Assembly (NCBI GenBank): GCA_009667805.1
Contig: CM019071.1
Span: forward strand, 43,524,250-43,588,249
Length of the DNA stretch: 64,000 bases
Direction: 5' to 3'
DNA from: Leptobrachium leishanense
Taxonomy: Eukaryota; Chordata; Amphibia; Anura; Megophryidae
The translations under genes and the position numbers were made by a program. The notes below the pieces were generated by a model. That model searched no databases and was not told where the DNA came from. It saw only the letters and a program-made list of their open reading frames with translations. Shown here piece by piece: positions 22,040 through 31,537 of the stretch. Numbering within the stretch: position 1 is the first letter of the stretch; each line of letters begins with the position of its first letter.

Positions 22040-23070
22040 TTCTTATTGTTTTATAATAATTGGGGTTAGTGTTAGCGTTACAGTTTCTTCTTGTTTTATA
22101 ATTAGGGTTACAGTTACAGATAGTGTTAGCGTTACAGTTTCTTCTTGTTTTATAATTAGGGTTAAGGTTACAGATAGTGTCAGGGTTACAGTTTCTGCTT
22201 CTTTAATAATTATGGTTAGAGTTACAGATAGTGTTAGCGTTACAGTTTCTTCTTGTTTTATAATTAGGGTTAAAGTTACAGATAGTGTTAGCGTTACAGT
22301 TTCTTATTGTTTTATAATTAGGGTTAAAGTTACAGATTGTGTTAGTGTTACAGTTTCTTCTTGTTTTATAATTAGGGTTACAGTTACAGATAGTGTTAGC
22401 TTTAGAGTTTCTTCTTGTTTTATAATTAGGGTTAAAGTTACAGATAGTGTTAGCGTTACAGTTTCTTCTTGTTTTATAATTATGGTTAAAGTTACAGATA
22501 GTGTTAGTGTTACAGTTTCTTCTTGTTTTATAATTAGGGTTAAAGTTACAGATTGTGTTAGCGTTACAGTTTCTTCTTGTTTTATAATTAGGGTTAAAGT
22601 TACAGATAGTGTTAGCGTTACAGTTTCTCTTGTTTTTATAATTAGGGTTACAGTTACAGATAGTGTTAGCGTTACAGTTTCTTCTTGTTTTATTAATTAG
22701 GGTTACAGTTACAGATAGTGTTAGCTTTAGAGTTTCTTCTTGTTTTATAATTAGGGTTAAGGTTACAGATAGTGTTAGTGTTAGAGTTTCTTCTTGTTTT
22801 ATAATTAGGGTTAAAGTTACAGATAGTGTTAGCGTTACAGTTTCTTCTTGTTTTATAATTAGGGTTAAAGTTACAGATAGTGTTAGCGTTACAGTTTCTT
22901 CTTGTTTTATAATTAGGGTTAAAGTTACAGATAGTGTTAGCGTTACAGTTTCTTCTTGTTTTATAATTAGGGTTACAGTTACAGATAGTGTTAGCTTTAG
23001 AGTTTCTTCTTGTTTTATAATTAGGGTTAAAGTTACAGATAGTGTTAGCGTTACAGTTTCTTCTTGTTTA
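22040..23070 (+). repeat. 54-bp minisatellite with one TTAGGG per unit
   Basis: About 19 units, each with TTTATAATTAGGGTTA, then AAGTTACAGATAGTGTTAGC and a TTTCTTCTTG stretch. The 54-bp period equals 18 codons, so one frame stays open for 162 and 139 codons (IIRVKVTDSVSVTVSSCF unit). Nothing suggests translation. Related motifs reappear at 23803-23850, after the L2 fragment. Confidence 0.92.
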
Positions 23071-23079
23071 ATATTTAAT

Positions 23080-23330
23080 TAGCGTTATTAATATTATTAT
23101 TATTTTTATTATTCATCTTTATTTATAAAGCACCAACATATTCCGCAGCGCTGTACAATGGAGGAGCACAAACATGAGACATACATGATAAATAAGGAAA
23201 AGACAACCCTGCCCGTAGGATAGCTAGTCTAGGAAATACAGCACTTTAACCAAGAGCTCAGCCAGACATCCCGTGAGCTTACAATCTAAAGGACAAAGGT
23301 AAATGAAACAAAAGGTGAGCAGGGGAGTGT
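23080..23330 (-). mobile_element. L2 LINE 3' end fragment
   Basis: The minus-strand 3' terminus of L2 (ATT-rich tail, then TTCCGCAGCGCTGTACAATG on the plus strand, 23139-23158) is followed by about 170 bp of 3' untranslated sequence resembling that at 46532-46730. It interrupts the 54-bp repeat family, which resumes at 23803. Confidence 0.75.
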
Positions 23331-24212
23331 GGAGACGGTGGCTAGAGAGAGAAGATCAAGGATTGCATAGGAATGACAAGAAGCCTGGAGATTGATTAAA
23401 AGAAACTGGCAGCAGCTGGAAGGGAAGCAATGAGGACTGGGTGGGAGGGTGTATGGGGAGGACAGGTGGCAATGCAGAGTGCAGATGCAGAGCTCGTGTC
23501 AAATGGCTGCTTGTGGTGGGCTGTTGATAGAAAGACAGAGATTTAGGAGGAGGGGTCTGTATATGCAGGAAGTGAGGGATATGCATGGGGAGGGGCTGAG
23601 GGAGCAAAGTTACTGTGAGAGTCAATCAAAAACGGCAGGAAAGGATTAAGAGTAAAAATAAACAGCCTGAGAATAATACATATAAAGCAATATACTGTAA
23701 TAAAGAAACAGCAGGTTTGGAGCAGTGGAGTGACTCGAGGGACTTCATGCTTGCTAGCTGGATACCTGGGGGGTCCTTAGTGGTTCAGATGCAGAGCTTG
23801 TGTGAGGGTTAGAGTTACAGTTAGTGTTAAGGTTACTAAGAGAGTTATTGTGACCGTTGTTTTTTGAGTAGAGTTAGGTTAAGTGTTCCACTTTCTGATT
23901 TTTCTTTTCAGCTAGGGTGAAAAGTCAAGCTCCAAATCATCTAAATACATCAGATAATAATCGTATTGGTTGAGGTCAATTTGGATGTTTTATTGGGAGC
24001 AATGCTGTTTGATGTGGATTCCTAATTGTCCATATTCAATCTGAATTACCAAATTCAAATTCCAGATTCATCCAAAATCTGAATAGGTGTAAAACACACA
24101 TGTCTAGTGACTTTATCTTCCTTCTCCCGGCATGGAGCCGTTACGCATCACCTGGGATTTTTTTTTCAGTGTTTACGGCTTCACTTGCAAAATATTTGAA
24201 ATTTCTTGTGTT
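23331..24212. other. Unassigned sequence downstream of CYP2 gene A
   Basis: Purine-rich sequence 23331-23660 (possibly more of the L2-associated repeat), a short 54-bp-family patch at 23803-23850, then ordinary sequence up to the gene A 3' end. No exon seen. Confidence 0.4.
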
Positions 24213-24218
24213 TTTATT
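24213..24218 (-). promoter_or_regulatory. Candidate poly(A) signal of CYP2 gene A
   Basis: AATAAA on the minus strand, about 65 nt after the stop codon of exon 9. It is the nearest canonical hexamer, so a very short 3' UTR is possible. Confidence 0.45.
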
Positions 24219-24282
24219 TCATTATACACATTCCTTCTTACAGAGAGCAGTTTGTGAAATACATCAGCTTAATCTTTACGTG

Positions 24283-24464
24283 TTATCTCGGAATGAAAGC
24301 GATTCTGTACGGCTTTGGTAAATTCCCCAATCCTGACACGTCTGGCGTGATGTCCAACTCCTCCATGGGAACCGGAGACTTTAACGTGAAATTCTGTAAA
24401 ATGGTAACGAAGAAGAGGAAAAGTTCCATGCGGACGAGACCTTCTCCAAGACAGTTTCGCTTTC
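24283..24464 (-). CDS. Cytochrome P450 family 2 gene A, exon 9 (haem-Cys loop to stop)
   Basis: A terminal exon of 182 bp, the standard CYP2 exon 9 size. The acceptor follows a pyrimidine tract (AG at 24466-24465). The first two bases complete a Gly codon split with exon 8. The exon encodes the haem-ligand Cys in [18 protein letters not shown] (helix L), then [10 protein letters not shown] and the C-terminal beta strands ([19 protein letters not shown]), ending PR and TAA at 24285-24283. The thiolate Cys, the following Leu-Gly-Glu and the RMELFLFF helix are all intact. CYP2 proteins oxidise lipophilic substrates at the ER. Subfamily is not assigned. Confidence 0.95.
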
Positions 24465-24916
24465 CTGAAGATAGAAATAAAATAAAATTTATTTCAGTAA
24501 CTGGTTCCGAAAAAGTCTATATAAAAAAAATTATATACGTTTTTGGAAATTAATTGTTCCCCATTCAGTGGAATAAAAAATAACTGGCTGAACATACGCT
24601 TTACCCTAAACCTCAAAAATACTAGGTGCTTCTTGTTGAAAAATTATTGTAACTGATTTTATATCCAAAATTATAAGTAAGTGAAATATGCAATTCATTG
24701 CCATCTGTCCCAAACCACATTCCTCCCTGTGCCTGCTAACTCCTTGTTCTGCTACACCTATCTGTTGTCCCACATGTGTGTGCCTCTCGGCAAATTCTTT
24801 AAAACCTGTTCCAGATAATATTCCAATGACAGCTATGGGTATCAACAAATATGGAAGAAGGTGATCTGTATATGTAAACTTCCCATGGTCCTGAAACTTA
24901 TTCAATGAATACTACA
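24465..24916. other. Intron 8 of gene A, part without recognised elements
   Basis: No repeat or exon recognised in this part. Intron 8 as a whole runs from 24465 to 27736 (3272 bp) and is otherwise filled by the elements listed below. Confidence 0.5.
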
Positions 24917-25056
24917 GAGGTTATTCAGAGAGAGACGATCTGGCCCCGAAATGTCACTGACCAGTGAATTTCCCCGTAAAGTGACATTTCAGGGGCCATT
25001 CGGCTATTCAGAGAGCAGACAGTTCGCCAAATTTCCGTGCTCTCTGAATAACCCCC
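24917..25056. mobile_element. Short GGTTATTCAGAGAG-type MITE
   Basis: The termini are AGGTTATTCAGAGAG and CTCTCTGAATAACCCC, about 140 bp apart. The internal sequence (CCCCGAAATGTCACTG and complement) folds back on itself. The same termini mark the elements at 26280-26457 and 30407-31348. Confidence 0.7.
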
Positions 25057-25309
25057 TAAATTTCAGATCAGCAGTGCAGCACCATGGACTGCTACAGACA
25101 GAGCTCCCCATGGTGCTGAAACATAGTGTCTATTCAATACATTGTTGAACAGAAAAATAGCCTTGCCGTTTTAAAATAAATTAAAAACAATAAAATTTCA
25201 CAAAAAAATCCCGAAATAATGCCTAAAAAATCCCGTAAAATAAATAACAAAGAGACCTTTTGTTGCAATTGAAAACCATAAATGGTTGACAGCTGTTATT
25301 TTCATTTTA

Positions 25310-26054
25310 TTGGTAGTAATCTATATTCAAAAAAAGGTGAGGATAGTGCGCTTACAAAAAATAGGTGGAGATCGCTATAGGAGCCCCAAAGATATTCTTC
25401 CCAATATCTCAAAAATAGAAAATTAAAACACACGTGGGACAGCGCTTTTCCATACACCTCAACGTGAAAGAGCTAATAGGAAAACAAAACGGCTCACAGA
25501 AGAAGGGATGGGATGTATCTCTTTTTCATGAAAATGTATAAATTGTCAAATAATGCTTTTGGCCGATATTTTAGTTCTCTGTTTTTATCCTCTTGAGGAA
25601 TTAAAAGTTTTTAATCATTTGATAATTCCCCTGTGTCCACTACTTCCTTCCAGTAAGGATAATCCGATTCAAAATACTGAGATTATCACTTACCTACAAT
25701 TTGATCTGGGAATATCTGGAGACCGGGAGAATACGGGCAGTCAAGTTGGCCTATTAACAACTTGTGAAGCTGTCACATAAGGGCTGGAAGCTCTCTCAAA
25801 GCGTGAGTGCGTATTTGCTGTTCTGATTCCAAAGTGATATTCAGTCCATACAATATTGCACTATGTGTTGTATGTTTTATTGTATCTTTTTGAGATACAC
25901 ATGAGATGCGGATTGCAGTCTTCATTTGACAATTTATAAAATTTCGGGAAAAAGAGATACATTCCTTCTTCTGTAAGCCGTTTCGTTTTCCTATTAGCTC
26001 TTTCATGTTGAGGTGTATGGAAGAGCGCTGTCCCACGTGTTGGTAGTAATCTAT
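25310..26054. mobile_element. Fold-back element with 15-bp target duplication
   Basis: The 15-bp sequence TTGGTAGTAATCTAT occurs at 25310-25324 and 26040-26054, bracketing 715 bp. Inside, ~75-bp inverted arms (ACGTGGGACAGCGCTTTTCC near 25433, complement ending near 26038) enclose a ~460-bp centre. About 105 bp precede the left arm only (CAAAAAAAGGTGAGGATAGT). No transposase or reverse transcriptase was recognised. A long target duplication fits target-primed reverse transcription (Penelope-like or LINE-driven). It fits cut-and-paste elements poorly. Classification is open. Confidence 0.7.
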
Positions 26055-26279
26055 GTCACATTCTGAAATAACTAATAAAATACAAAATAACTCATAAAGA
26101 CGAAAAACAAATTAACCCAAAATACGAAATAACTCATAAAAACTAAAAAGAAAAGATCCGAAAAACGAAATTTTGACCTCCTGAAAATATGAATCGCCTG
26201 AAAATACGAAATAACCCATAAAAAGTATAAACAAAGTGATCCAAAAAATGAAATAACCCATAAAAATTAAAAACTAACT
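26055..26279. repeat. A-rich degenerate tandem sequence
   Basis: Diverged repeats around AAATAACTCATAAAAA and GATCCGAAAAACGAAAT. Non-coding. Confidence 0.5.
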
Positions 26280-26457
26280 GGGTTATTCAGAGAGCGGTGA
26301 AGAGCAGGAGAATGACTGGAGAAGGAGAAATTCTAGGTCAAAATAGCCAAAGCAGAAAAACTCTCCCATTTATTTCACTTTCCAAATTGGCTATTTTGAC
26401 CTAGAATTTCCGATTCTCCAGTCATTCTCCTGCTTTTCACCTCTCTCTGAATAACCC
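26280..26457. mobile_element. Hairpin MITE (single long palindrome)
   Basis: The termini are GGGTTATTCAGAGAG and CTCTCTGAATAACCC. The interior is almost one palindrome: GAGAATGACTGGAGAAGGAG and AATTCTAGGTCAAAATAGCC pair with their complements after a ~30-bp loop near 26350-26385. Confidence 0.8.
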
Positions 26458-26524
26458 TGTATGTGATCTGAAAAACCGTGATCTGAAAAGACGTCTGAAA
26501 TTTCGGATTGGTCTGAAAAATATG

Positions 26525-26690
26525 AATCGCGGTAAAATAAAGAACGACCCGAAACAAAAAAAAAAAAAGAACGACATGAAACGAAAAAAAAAAAAGAACG
26601 ACCTGAAACAAAACAAAAAAAAAGAACGACCTGAAACGAAAAAACCCCCAGAAGGAAGTGACCTGAAATGAAAAAAAAAAGGAATGGAAA
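26525..26690. repeat. A-rich ~30-bp tandem repeat
   Basis: About five units of AGAACGACCTGAAAC plus a poly-A run. The Phe-rich minus-strand frame is an artefact. Confidence 0.75.
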
Positions 26691-26710
26691 AAAACCCACC
26701 TGTCTACTCA

Positions 26711-26870
26711 TTATAACCCCCTGAATCGTATTCCTGTACAGCACTGAGTGACCCCACAGCTCTCCCTGTATTCTGACAAATCCCTGGCTGCTGGAATGAA
26801 GCAGTAAAGTTTGTGGAGATTTTTGTCAGTGAGGGAGGGGGCTGCTCCTTGTAGCTTGTTTACAGTTGCA
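26711..26870 (+). repeat. Dispersed repeat shared with the gene B upstream region
   Basis: The segment containing TGTACAGCACTGAGTGACCC and GACAAATCCCTGGCTGCTGG matches 15388-15500, including the first minisatellite unit. It is either a dispersed repeat or a trace of the tandem duplication that made genes A and B. The other flanks do not match, which favours a dispersed repeat. Confidence 0.65.
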
Positions 26871-27035
26871 CAGGGTGACATGTGGGAGAACATAGTTTTT
26901 CCCCAGGTAAATGCGGAGGAAATTCTAATTTTCAATTTTTCATTTTATTTCAAAGCTTATTATGTGCAAATGTTTTTGGGAGTGAAAGGGTTAAATAACT
27001 TATCTTTCTGCATATTTGGTATCAAAGCAAAAAAC

Positions 27036-27676
27036 ACTAGGGTCCCTATACATTCTTAACGCAAAAACGCACACTAAACCCATGTTTTTTTGCTCTAAGC
27101 GTTAAACGTTAACGCACGAAAATCACCGCTAGAATTACATTCCTCGCGCACTTTTTCATCCGTCGGGAAATAGCGCTCGTAAAACCGATGCGCAGAAATC
27201 AGTGAGCGCAATGTAATTTTTAACGCAAGTCTGTCATTTGTGCGGACTGAGCACAGCAGACGTACGTTCTGATGGAAGACAAGGTAGTGGCCGTCATTTT
27301 TGACGGATCTAGTAAAAAAAAAACGTGCGCATCGACGTTCTCCTAGTTTGGTACGGTCAGGTTGTTACAATTCGCCGTTACCACCAGCTTTTCAAAGAGG
27401 TTAAAATCATGCGCGCAAACGTTGTCCGTTAAATTTTGCGTTAGGATTGTAATACCATGCGCGCACCAGCGCACAAACGCATTTGCGCTCACAATGTTAA
27501 GTATAGGATGCGCGCAATTAATTGTGCCCGCAAAAGGTACGCGCAGGGTCACCCGTATTAGACATTAACGCGTTTTTTTGTGATACGACGTTCAGCGCAA
27601 AGGGTTTTGCCCCTCGCGTTAATGCGTTTTTGCGCGCGTGCACAACTGTGCGCGAAGAATTTAATAGGGCCCTAGA
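27036..27676. mobile_element. Fold-back MITE in intron 8, next to exon 8
   Basis: The ends CACTAGGGTCCCTATACATT and (complement of) AAGAATTTAATAGGGCCCTA form imperfect inverted termini. Further pairs such as CGCAAAAACGC/GCGTTTTTGCG lie inside. It is rich in CGCGCA/TGCGCG and codes for nothing recognised. The right end is about 60 bp from the exon 8 donor. Confidence 0.7.
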
Positions 27677-27736
27677 TGTATATGTATTCTTATGTGATCC
27701 GATTTCAAAGGAAAGGAGCGGGTCGCGTTCAGTTAC

Positions 27737-27878
27737 CTGCAGCGAGCGGCATGAAGGCATCGTTTTTCTTAAATCCACCATCTTCATCCAAGAAATTTTT
27801 AGGGTTAAACTCTGAGGGGTGCGGGAAACAGGACGGGTCTTTCAGCACAGAGGAGAGCACTGTGAACACATTGGTACC
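27737..27878 (-). CDS. Cytochrome P450 family 2 gene A, exon 8
   Basis: 142 bp, the standard CYP2 exon 8 size. The acceptor AG is at 27880-27879 and the donor GTAACT at 27736-27731. It starts in phase 0 (GTNVFTVLSSVL) and contains the PERF-like segment EFNPKNFLDEDGG. It ends MPLAAG, with the last Gly codon split into exon 9 (phase 1). The haem-loop consensus starts with Phe/Trp, normally Phe-Ser in CYP2, but here reads Leu-Ala-Ala-Gly-Lys-Arg-Asn-Cys across the junction. Frame and splice sites are otherwise intact, so this is either an unusual P450 or one under weakened constraint. Confidence 0.95.
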
Positions 27879-28535
27879 CTGGGGAAAAAAAAGGATAATT
27901 TTGTTTTGTTGAATTTAGACGGCAGAAAAGAAATAATTGCATTGGAAAATGAAGCAACAATGATACAAACAATACATTGTAGCACAAAGCGGCAGAATGA
28001 GTCATACAATGTAGTAAGTTTATGAAGGTGCGTTATGATGTCATGGCTTCATTTCAGAAGGAATAATGAATGCTCATCCCCTTCCGCAGCAGAATTAGGA
28101 ATTTCTCTTTAGAGATAGATTTATTTCCTTATTTTAAGTAACTGGAATAAAAAGTGTAAAAGGTGAAAGTAATAAAAAATTAAAGAGATTCTTAATTATT
28201 CAAAAGTAGTTTTTATTAATTATCAAGATCACAGGAATCCCTGACCATTAATCTACTCCAGCTTCTACAGAATCCCTTCCTGCCAACCTCTTGTCACGTC
28301 CTGGGTCTCTGGCGCCCCCTCTGGCTTCTATGGATATTGCATCCAAGTTCTGGACTTTTGGTTCACGTTCAAGCCTGGACCTCACCTGGACTCAATTGTT
28401 TAAGTGGACTCTGTATAATAGCAGGCATCGCCCAAAGAAGGGCGCTGCCTCATTTTGGTATTCACTCTGATCCTAGCCTCCAGTTTATCCTTGTTCTCAG
28501 TCTGATCCATGTTCTCAGTTTGTTCTGTATTCCTA
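27879..28535. other. Intron 7 of gene A, 5'-distal part, unassigned
   Basis: No exon seen. From about 28294 (TGTCACGTCCTGGG) to 29945 the sequence is T/C-rich and continuous apart from MITE A copy 2, suggesting one older dispersed repeat split by the MITE. Confidence 0.4.
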
Positions 28536-29416
28536 CAGGGTTATCCAAAGAGATTCGAATTGCTTGAGAAAGGTAACCGAACGCTGAAAATCAGCGTTCG
28601 GTTACCTTTCCTGGCCATTCGGCTATCCAGAGAGCAGGCAATTCGCCAAATACTGGCGAATTGCCTGCACATACGGTGCCTGTTCGGTCCCTGTTCGAGG
28701 GCAGTGAAATCCCCATGAAAATGCACTGCTTCGGCTATTCAGAGAACACAAACCAGCAGTGAAAGGTTCCCCTAATGCTCTGCCATTCGGTGGTTTAATT
28801 CGGCAAATTTATTCAGGAGAATCCCATAGACTTCAATGTTAAAAATATTCCCGTTTTAATTCAATATCTAATAAACCGTTCATTATAAAATTCTGCAGCA
28901 AAAAGTCTCTTTATTTATAGATTTTTTAGGATACTTTAAGCATTTTTCTGAATTTTTTAAAAAAAAATTAAAAGTCCGATTTTTTTTTTTCAGTTTACTT
29001 ATTTTTTTTGTAACAGCCCTCTTTATTATCATTCCCTGGACCTCCTGTGAAAATTTCAGACATTTTCGCTCAGTAGTTTCTTTGCAAACAGCGTTTCTTT
29101 TTCCCAGATTCATACAAATGGGTTTGCTAATTTATTCACTGCCTCCTCTATGTCACAGCTGCTTCGGCTCTGTGTGATTCGGCTCCTGTTCGGCTTCTTC
29201 GAAGGTTAATCCAGATGTTTTTGCTTGTTTTCAGCGTGCATTCGGTTAGTTTTCGTCAGGTTTGCGGCAGCTTTTCCCTGCAATTCGGGGACCCTGTGCT
29301 GCTTGCTGAATACACCGCAGGGTCACCGAAATGCAATCGGCAAAAGGAACCGAATTGAAGAGAACGAAAAGTCACCGAACGTGCGGTGACTTTTCGAATC
29401 TCTTTGGATAACCCTG
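28536..29416. mobile_element. MITE A, copy 2 (reverse orientation, TSD CTA)
   Basis: It begins CAGGGTTATCCAAAGAGATT and ends with its complement. CTA flanks both sides (28533-28535 and 29417-29419). It aligns end to end with the reverse complement of 12114-13023 and is about 30 bp shorter. Both subterminal hairpins are present (28565-28612 and about 29365-29400). Confidence 0.88.
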
Positions 29417-29954
29417 CTAGTCTTGATTCTAGCCTCACTGTGATTCTAGCTTCATTCTGATCCTGATCCTGCTTCAGTGTACTCAGCTCATGCATTCATG
29501 TTCAGGTCTGTCTTGCTTAGGTGATGTTTGCATTTAATATATCCTTTCTTAGTTCTTCTGTCTATATTCAGGTCTATGTTCTTGGTTCAAGTTCATGTCT
29601 AATATTCATGTTTTCGCTAGTTTAAATCCGGTTTATGTTCTTGCTTATGTTGCTCTAGTATTTAACCCTCTCATGTTGTTGCTTTTTGATTAGCTATCTG
29701 TTTCATGCATTTCGTTCTGATCTGGTTCTATGTTTTGGTATTTGTATCTCAGTATTGTAGTTTATTTCTAGTGCTCAGGTCTTTAGTTTCATGTGTGTTT
29801 TTCTTGATCCTTGCTGTTTATATACTTTGCTGTTGTAAATAAATCCCTTGTTTTTGTTTATACATTCATGGGTCATGTCTGTTAACTGCTCAAGTAGCTC
29901 ACACCCCTTCTGTGCCATGTCAGGTCAGGCCCTCCGTCACACCTCTTCACCCAC
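29417..29954. other. T-rich sequence in intron 7
   Basis: Continuation of the T/C-rich dispersed sequence. No exon until exon 7. A TAAATAAATCCC lies near 29838, and the Frame-free text shows no coding signal. Confidence 0.4.
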
Positions 29955-30142
29955 CTTGGGAATGTCGTATCCTCTGAACTTGATGTCCCTTGTTGTTTTC
30001 CGTGGCACACCTAGAGGGACCAGGTCTATAAACCTCTGCGTTTCGTGGATCACTGCCTTGGTATACGTCATCTTGCTGCGATCCTGTAACGTTGGCATTC
30101 GGTTTCTGCCGATGACTCGATCGATTTCATCATGGACATTGG
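29955..30142 (-). CDS. Cytochrome P450 family 2 gene A, exon 7 (K helix)
   Basis: 188 bp, the standard CYP2 exon 7 size. The acceptor AG is at 30144-30143 and the donor GTGGGT at 29954-29949. Its first two bases complete an Ala codon with exon 6. It encodes helix J ([15 protein letters not shown]) and helix K with the invariant Glu-x-x-Arg (AVIHETQRF), then [20 protein letters not shown], the beta-1/beta-2 region that contacts substrate. Glu and Arg of the K helix, needed for haem-core stability, are both present. There are no stops or frameshifts. Confidence 0.95.
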
Positions 30143-30406
30143 CTGATAAAGAGATAAATACACAGGAGCGTCTTTATCATGCTTGATCTTTATTCAAATT
30201 AAACAATTAAAAAAAACACCCCTAAAGGGACACTCCAGGCACCATAACCACTTCAGACCATTGAGGTTTTTACTTTAAACCTATCACTCACAGAGCCTCT
30301 TCTTTCCTATAGATTTCAACTAGTAAAACTCAGATTTCCCCAGTTTTTATGAAAGGAGGTCTGGATTTTTTTAAGGACACGGAGGCGAGTATTATCCCAC
30401 CCATAA
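30143..30406. repeat. Start of intron 6, with an anuran-type dispersed repeat
   Basis: Contains AAAGGGACACTCCAGGCACC (30224-30243), a motif I associate with widespread frog interspersed repeats. Not otherwise resolved. Confidence 0.4.
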
Positions 30407-31348
30407 GGGGTTATTCAGAGAGCACCGAAATGTCACCGATAATTTAGTGCTCTCTCGTTCACCGCACTTCAGCAAGTTAAATTTGCGAACCCTGTGGTGA
30501 ATTCAGTATTCACCACAGTGTCCCCGAACTGCAGTGAATCGACCCGTCAAATGCTACCGATCAACCCGCCGAACGCAGACGCAACCTGCCTAATGATCGC
30601 CAAATGCCACCTAATGAACGCAGCCGATGACCAACCGAACACAGCCGCCGGTTCACCGAAAACCGCTGAACACGCTGCCAAACCACCCACTAGCCGCTGA
30701 ATGCAGCCGTCAACCTGCTGAACAAACTGCCGAACACTGCTGTAGAAAGATGACGAGGGGTAAAAAAGAACAAAAAAAGAAACACTACATTTAAAAGGCG
30801 TTTTTAGAAAAACTACTACATCTATGCTGTTTGCAAAATAAAATACTGAACAAAAGTTTCTGGAATTTACATATAAACTCCTATAAATGACAATAAAAAG
30901 GTCTGTGACACAAAAAATTGCCCCAAAAATCCCAAAAAATGCCTAAAAGATCCTAAAAAAAATCAATAAATAGAAACTTTTTGCAGCAGACTAAAATAAA
31001 TAATTAAATAAATAATAAAATAAAAATATTAGATATTGAATTAAAATGGGAATATTTTTAACATCGAAACCTATGGGATTCGCCTGAATAAACCTGTCGA
31101 ATGAAACCACTGAACATCAGGGCATTTCACTGACATTTCTCTGCTGTTCAATGTGAATAGATTAACCATTGCTTCTCTATGGGGGATTTCACTGCTGCCG
31201 AAAAGGCACCGTACTTGCTAGCAGTTCACCATAATTTGGCAAACTGCCTGCTCTCTGAGTAGCCGAATGGCCCCGAAATGTCACCGTACGGGAAAATTCA
31301 CTGTTCGGTGAGATTTTGGGGCCAGATCGGCTCCCTCTGAACAACCCC
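30407..31348. mobile_element. Long GGGGTTATTCAGAGAG-type MITE
   Basis: The termini are GGGGTTATTCAGAGAG and CCTCTGAACAACCCC. The interior contains many CGAACNC segments and an AT-rich core. It shares sequence in reverse orientation with MITE B (13220-13400 against about 31030-31195). The flanks TAA and TAT are compatible with a decayed 3-bp duplication. Confidence 0.7.
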
Positions 31349-31481
31349 TATAGAAATTAAAACCTCAATGCACCGCCTGTGGATCCAAGGAGAAATATTA
31401 TCATCTCTGAGAAGTTAAGACGACATTTTTTTCATTGCATTTTTTCATTCAGAGTTTTCACCCCTTCTTTGGAGCCATGAG

Positions 31482-31537
31482 TAGGGATGAGCGTTCGGTT
31501 CAGATCAGTTCGGAGTTCGAATCGAACATCGCCCATC
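31482..31537 (+). repeat. Outer copy of hAT 5' terminus
   Basis: About 53 bp (TAGGGATGAGCGTTCGGTTC to ATCGAACATCGCCC) almost identical to 39994-40048. The array begins right after it. Confidence 0.85.

Noticed and set aside
22040..23070. Interstitial telomere
   Set aside because: TTAGGG occurs once per 54 bp, not in tandem hexamers.
22212..23082. Long open frames of 162 and 139 codons with an 18-residue repeat
   Set aside because: A 54-bp minisatellite period is a multiple of three, so one frame stays open by chance. No start context, and no protein family is recognised.
24206..24553. Plus-strand 115-codon frame
   Set aside because: It is the antisense shadow of CYP2 exon 9.
29848..30186. 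Plus-strand 112-codon frame
   Set aside because: It is the antisense shadow of CYP2 exon 7.
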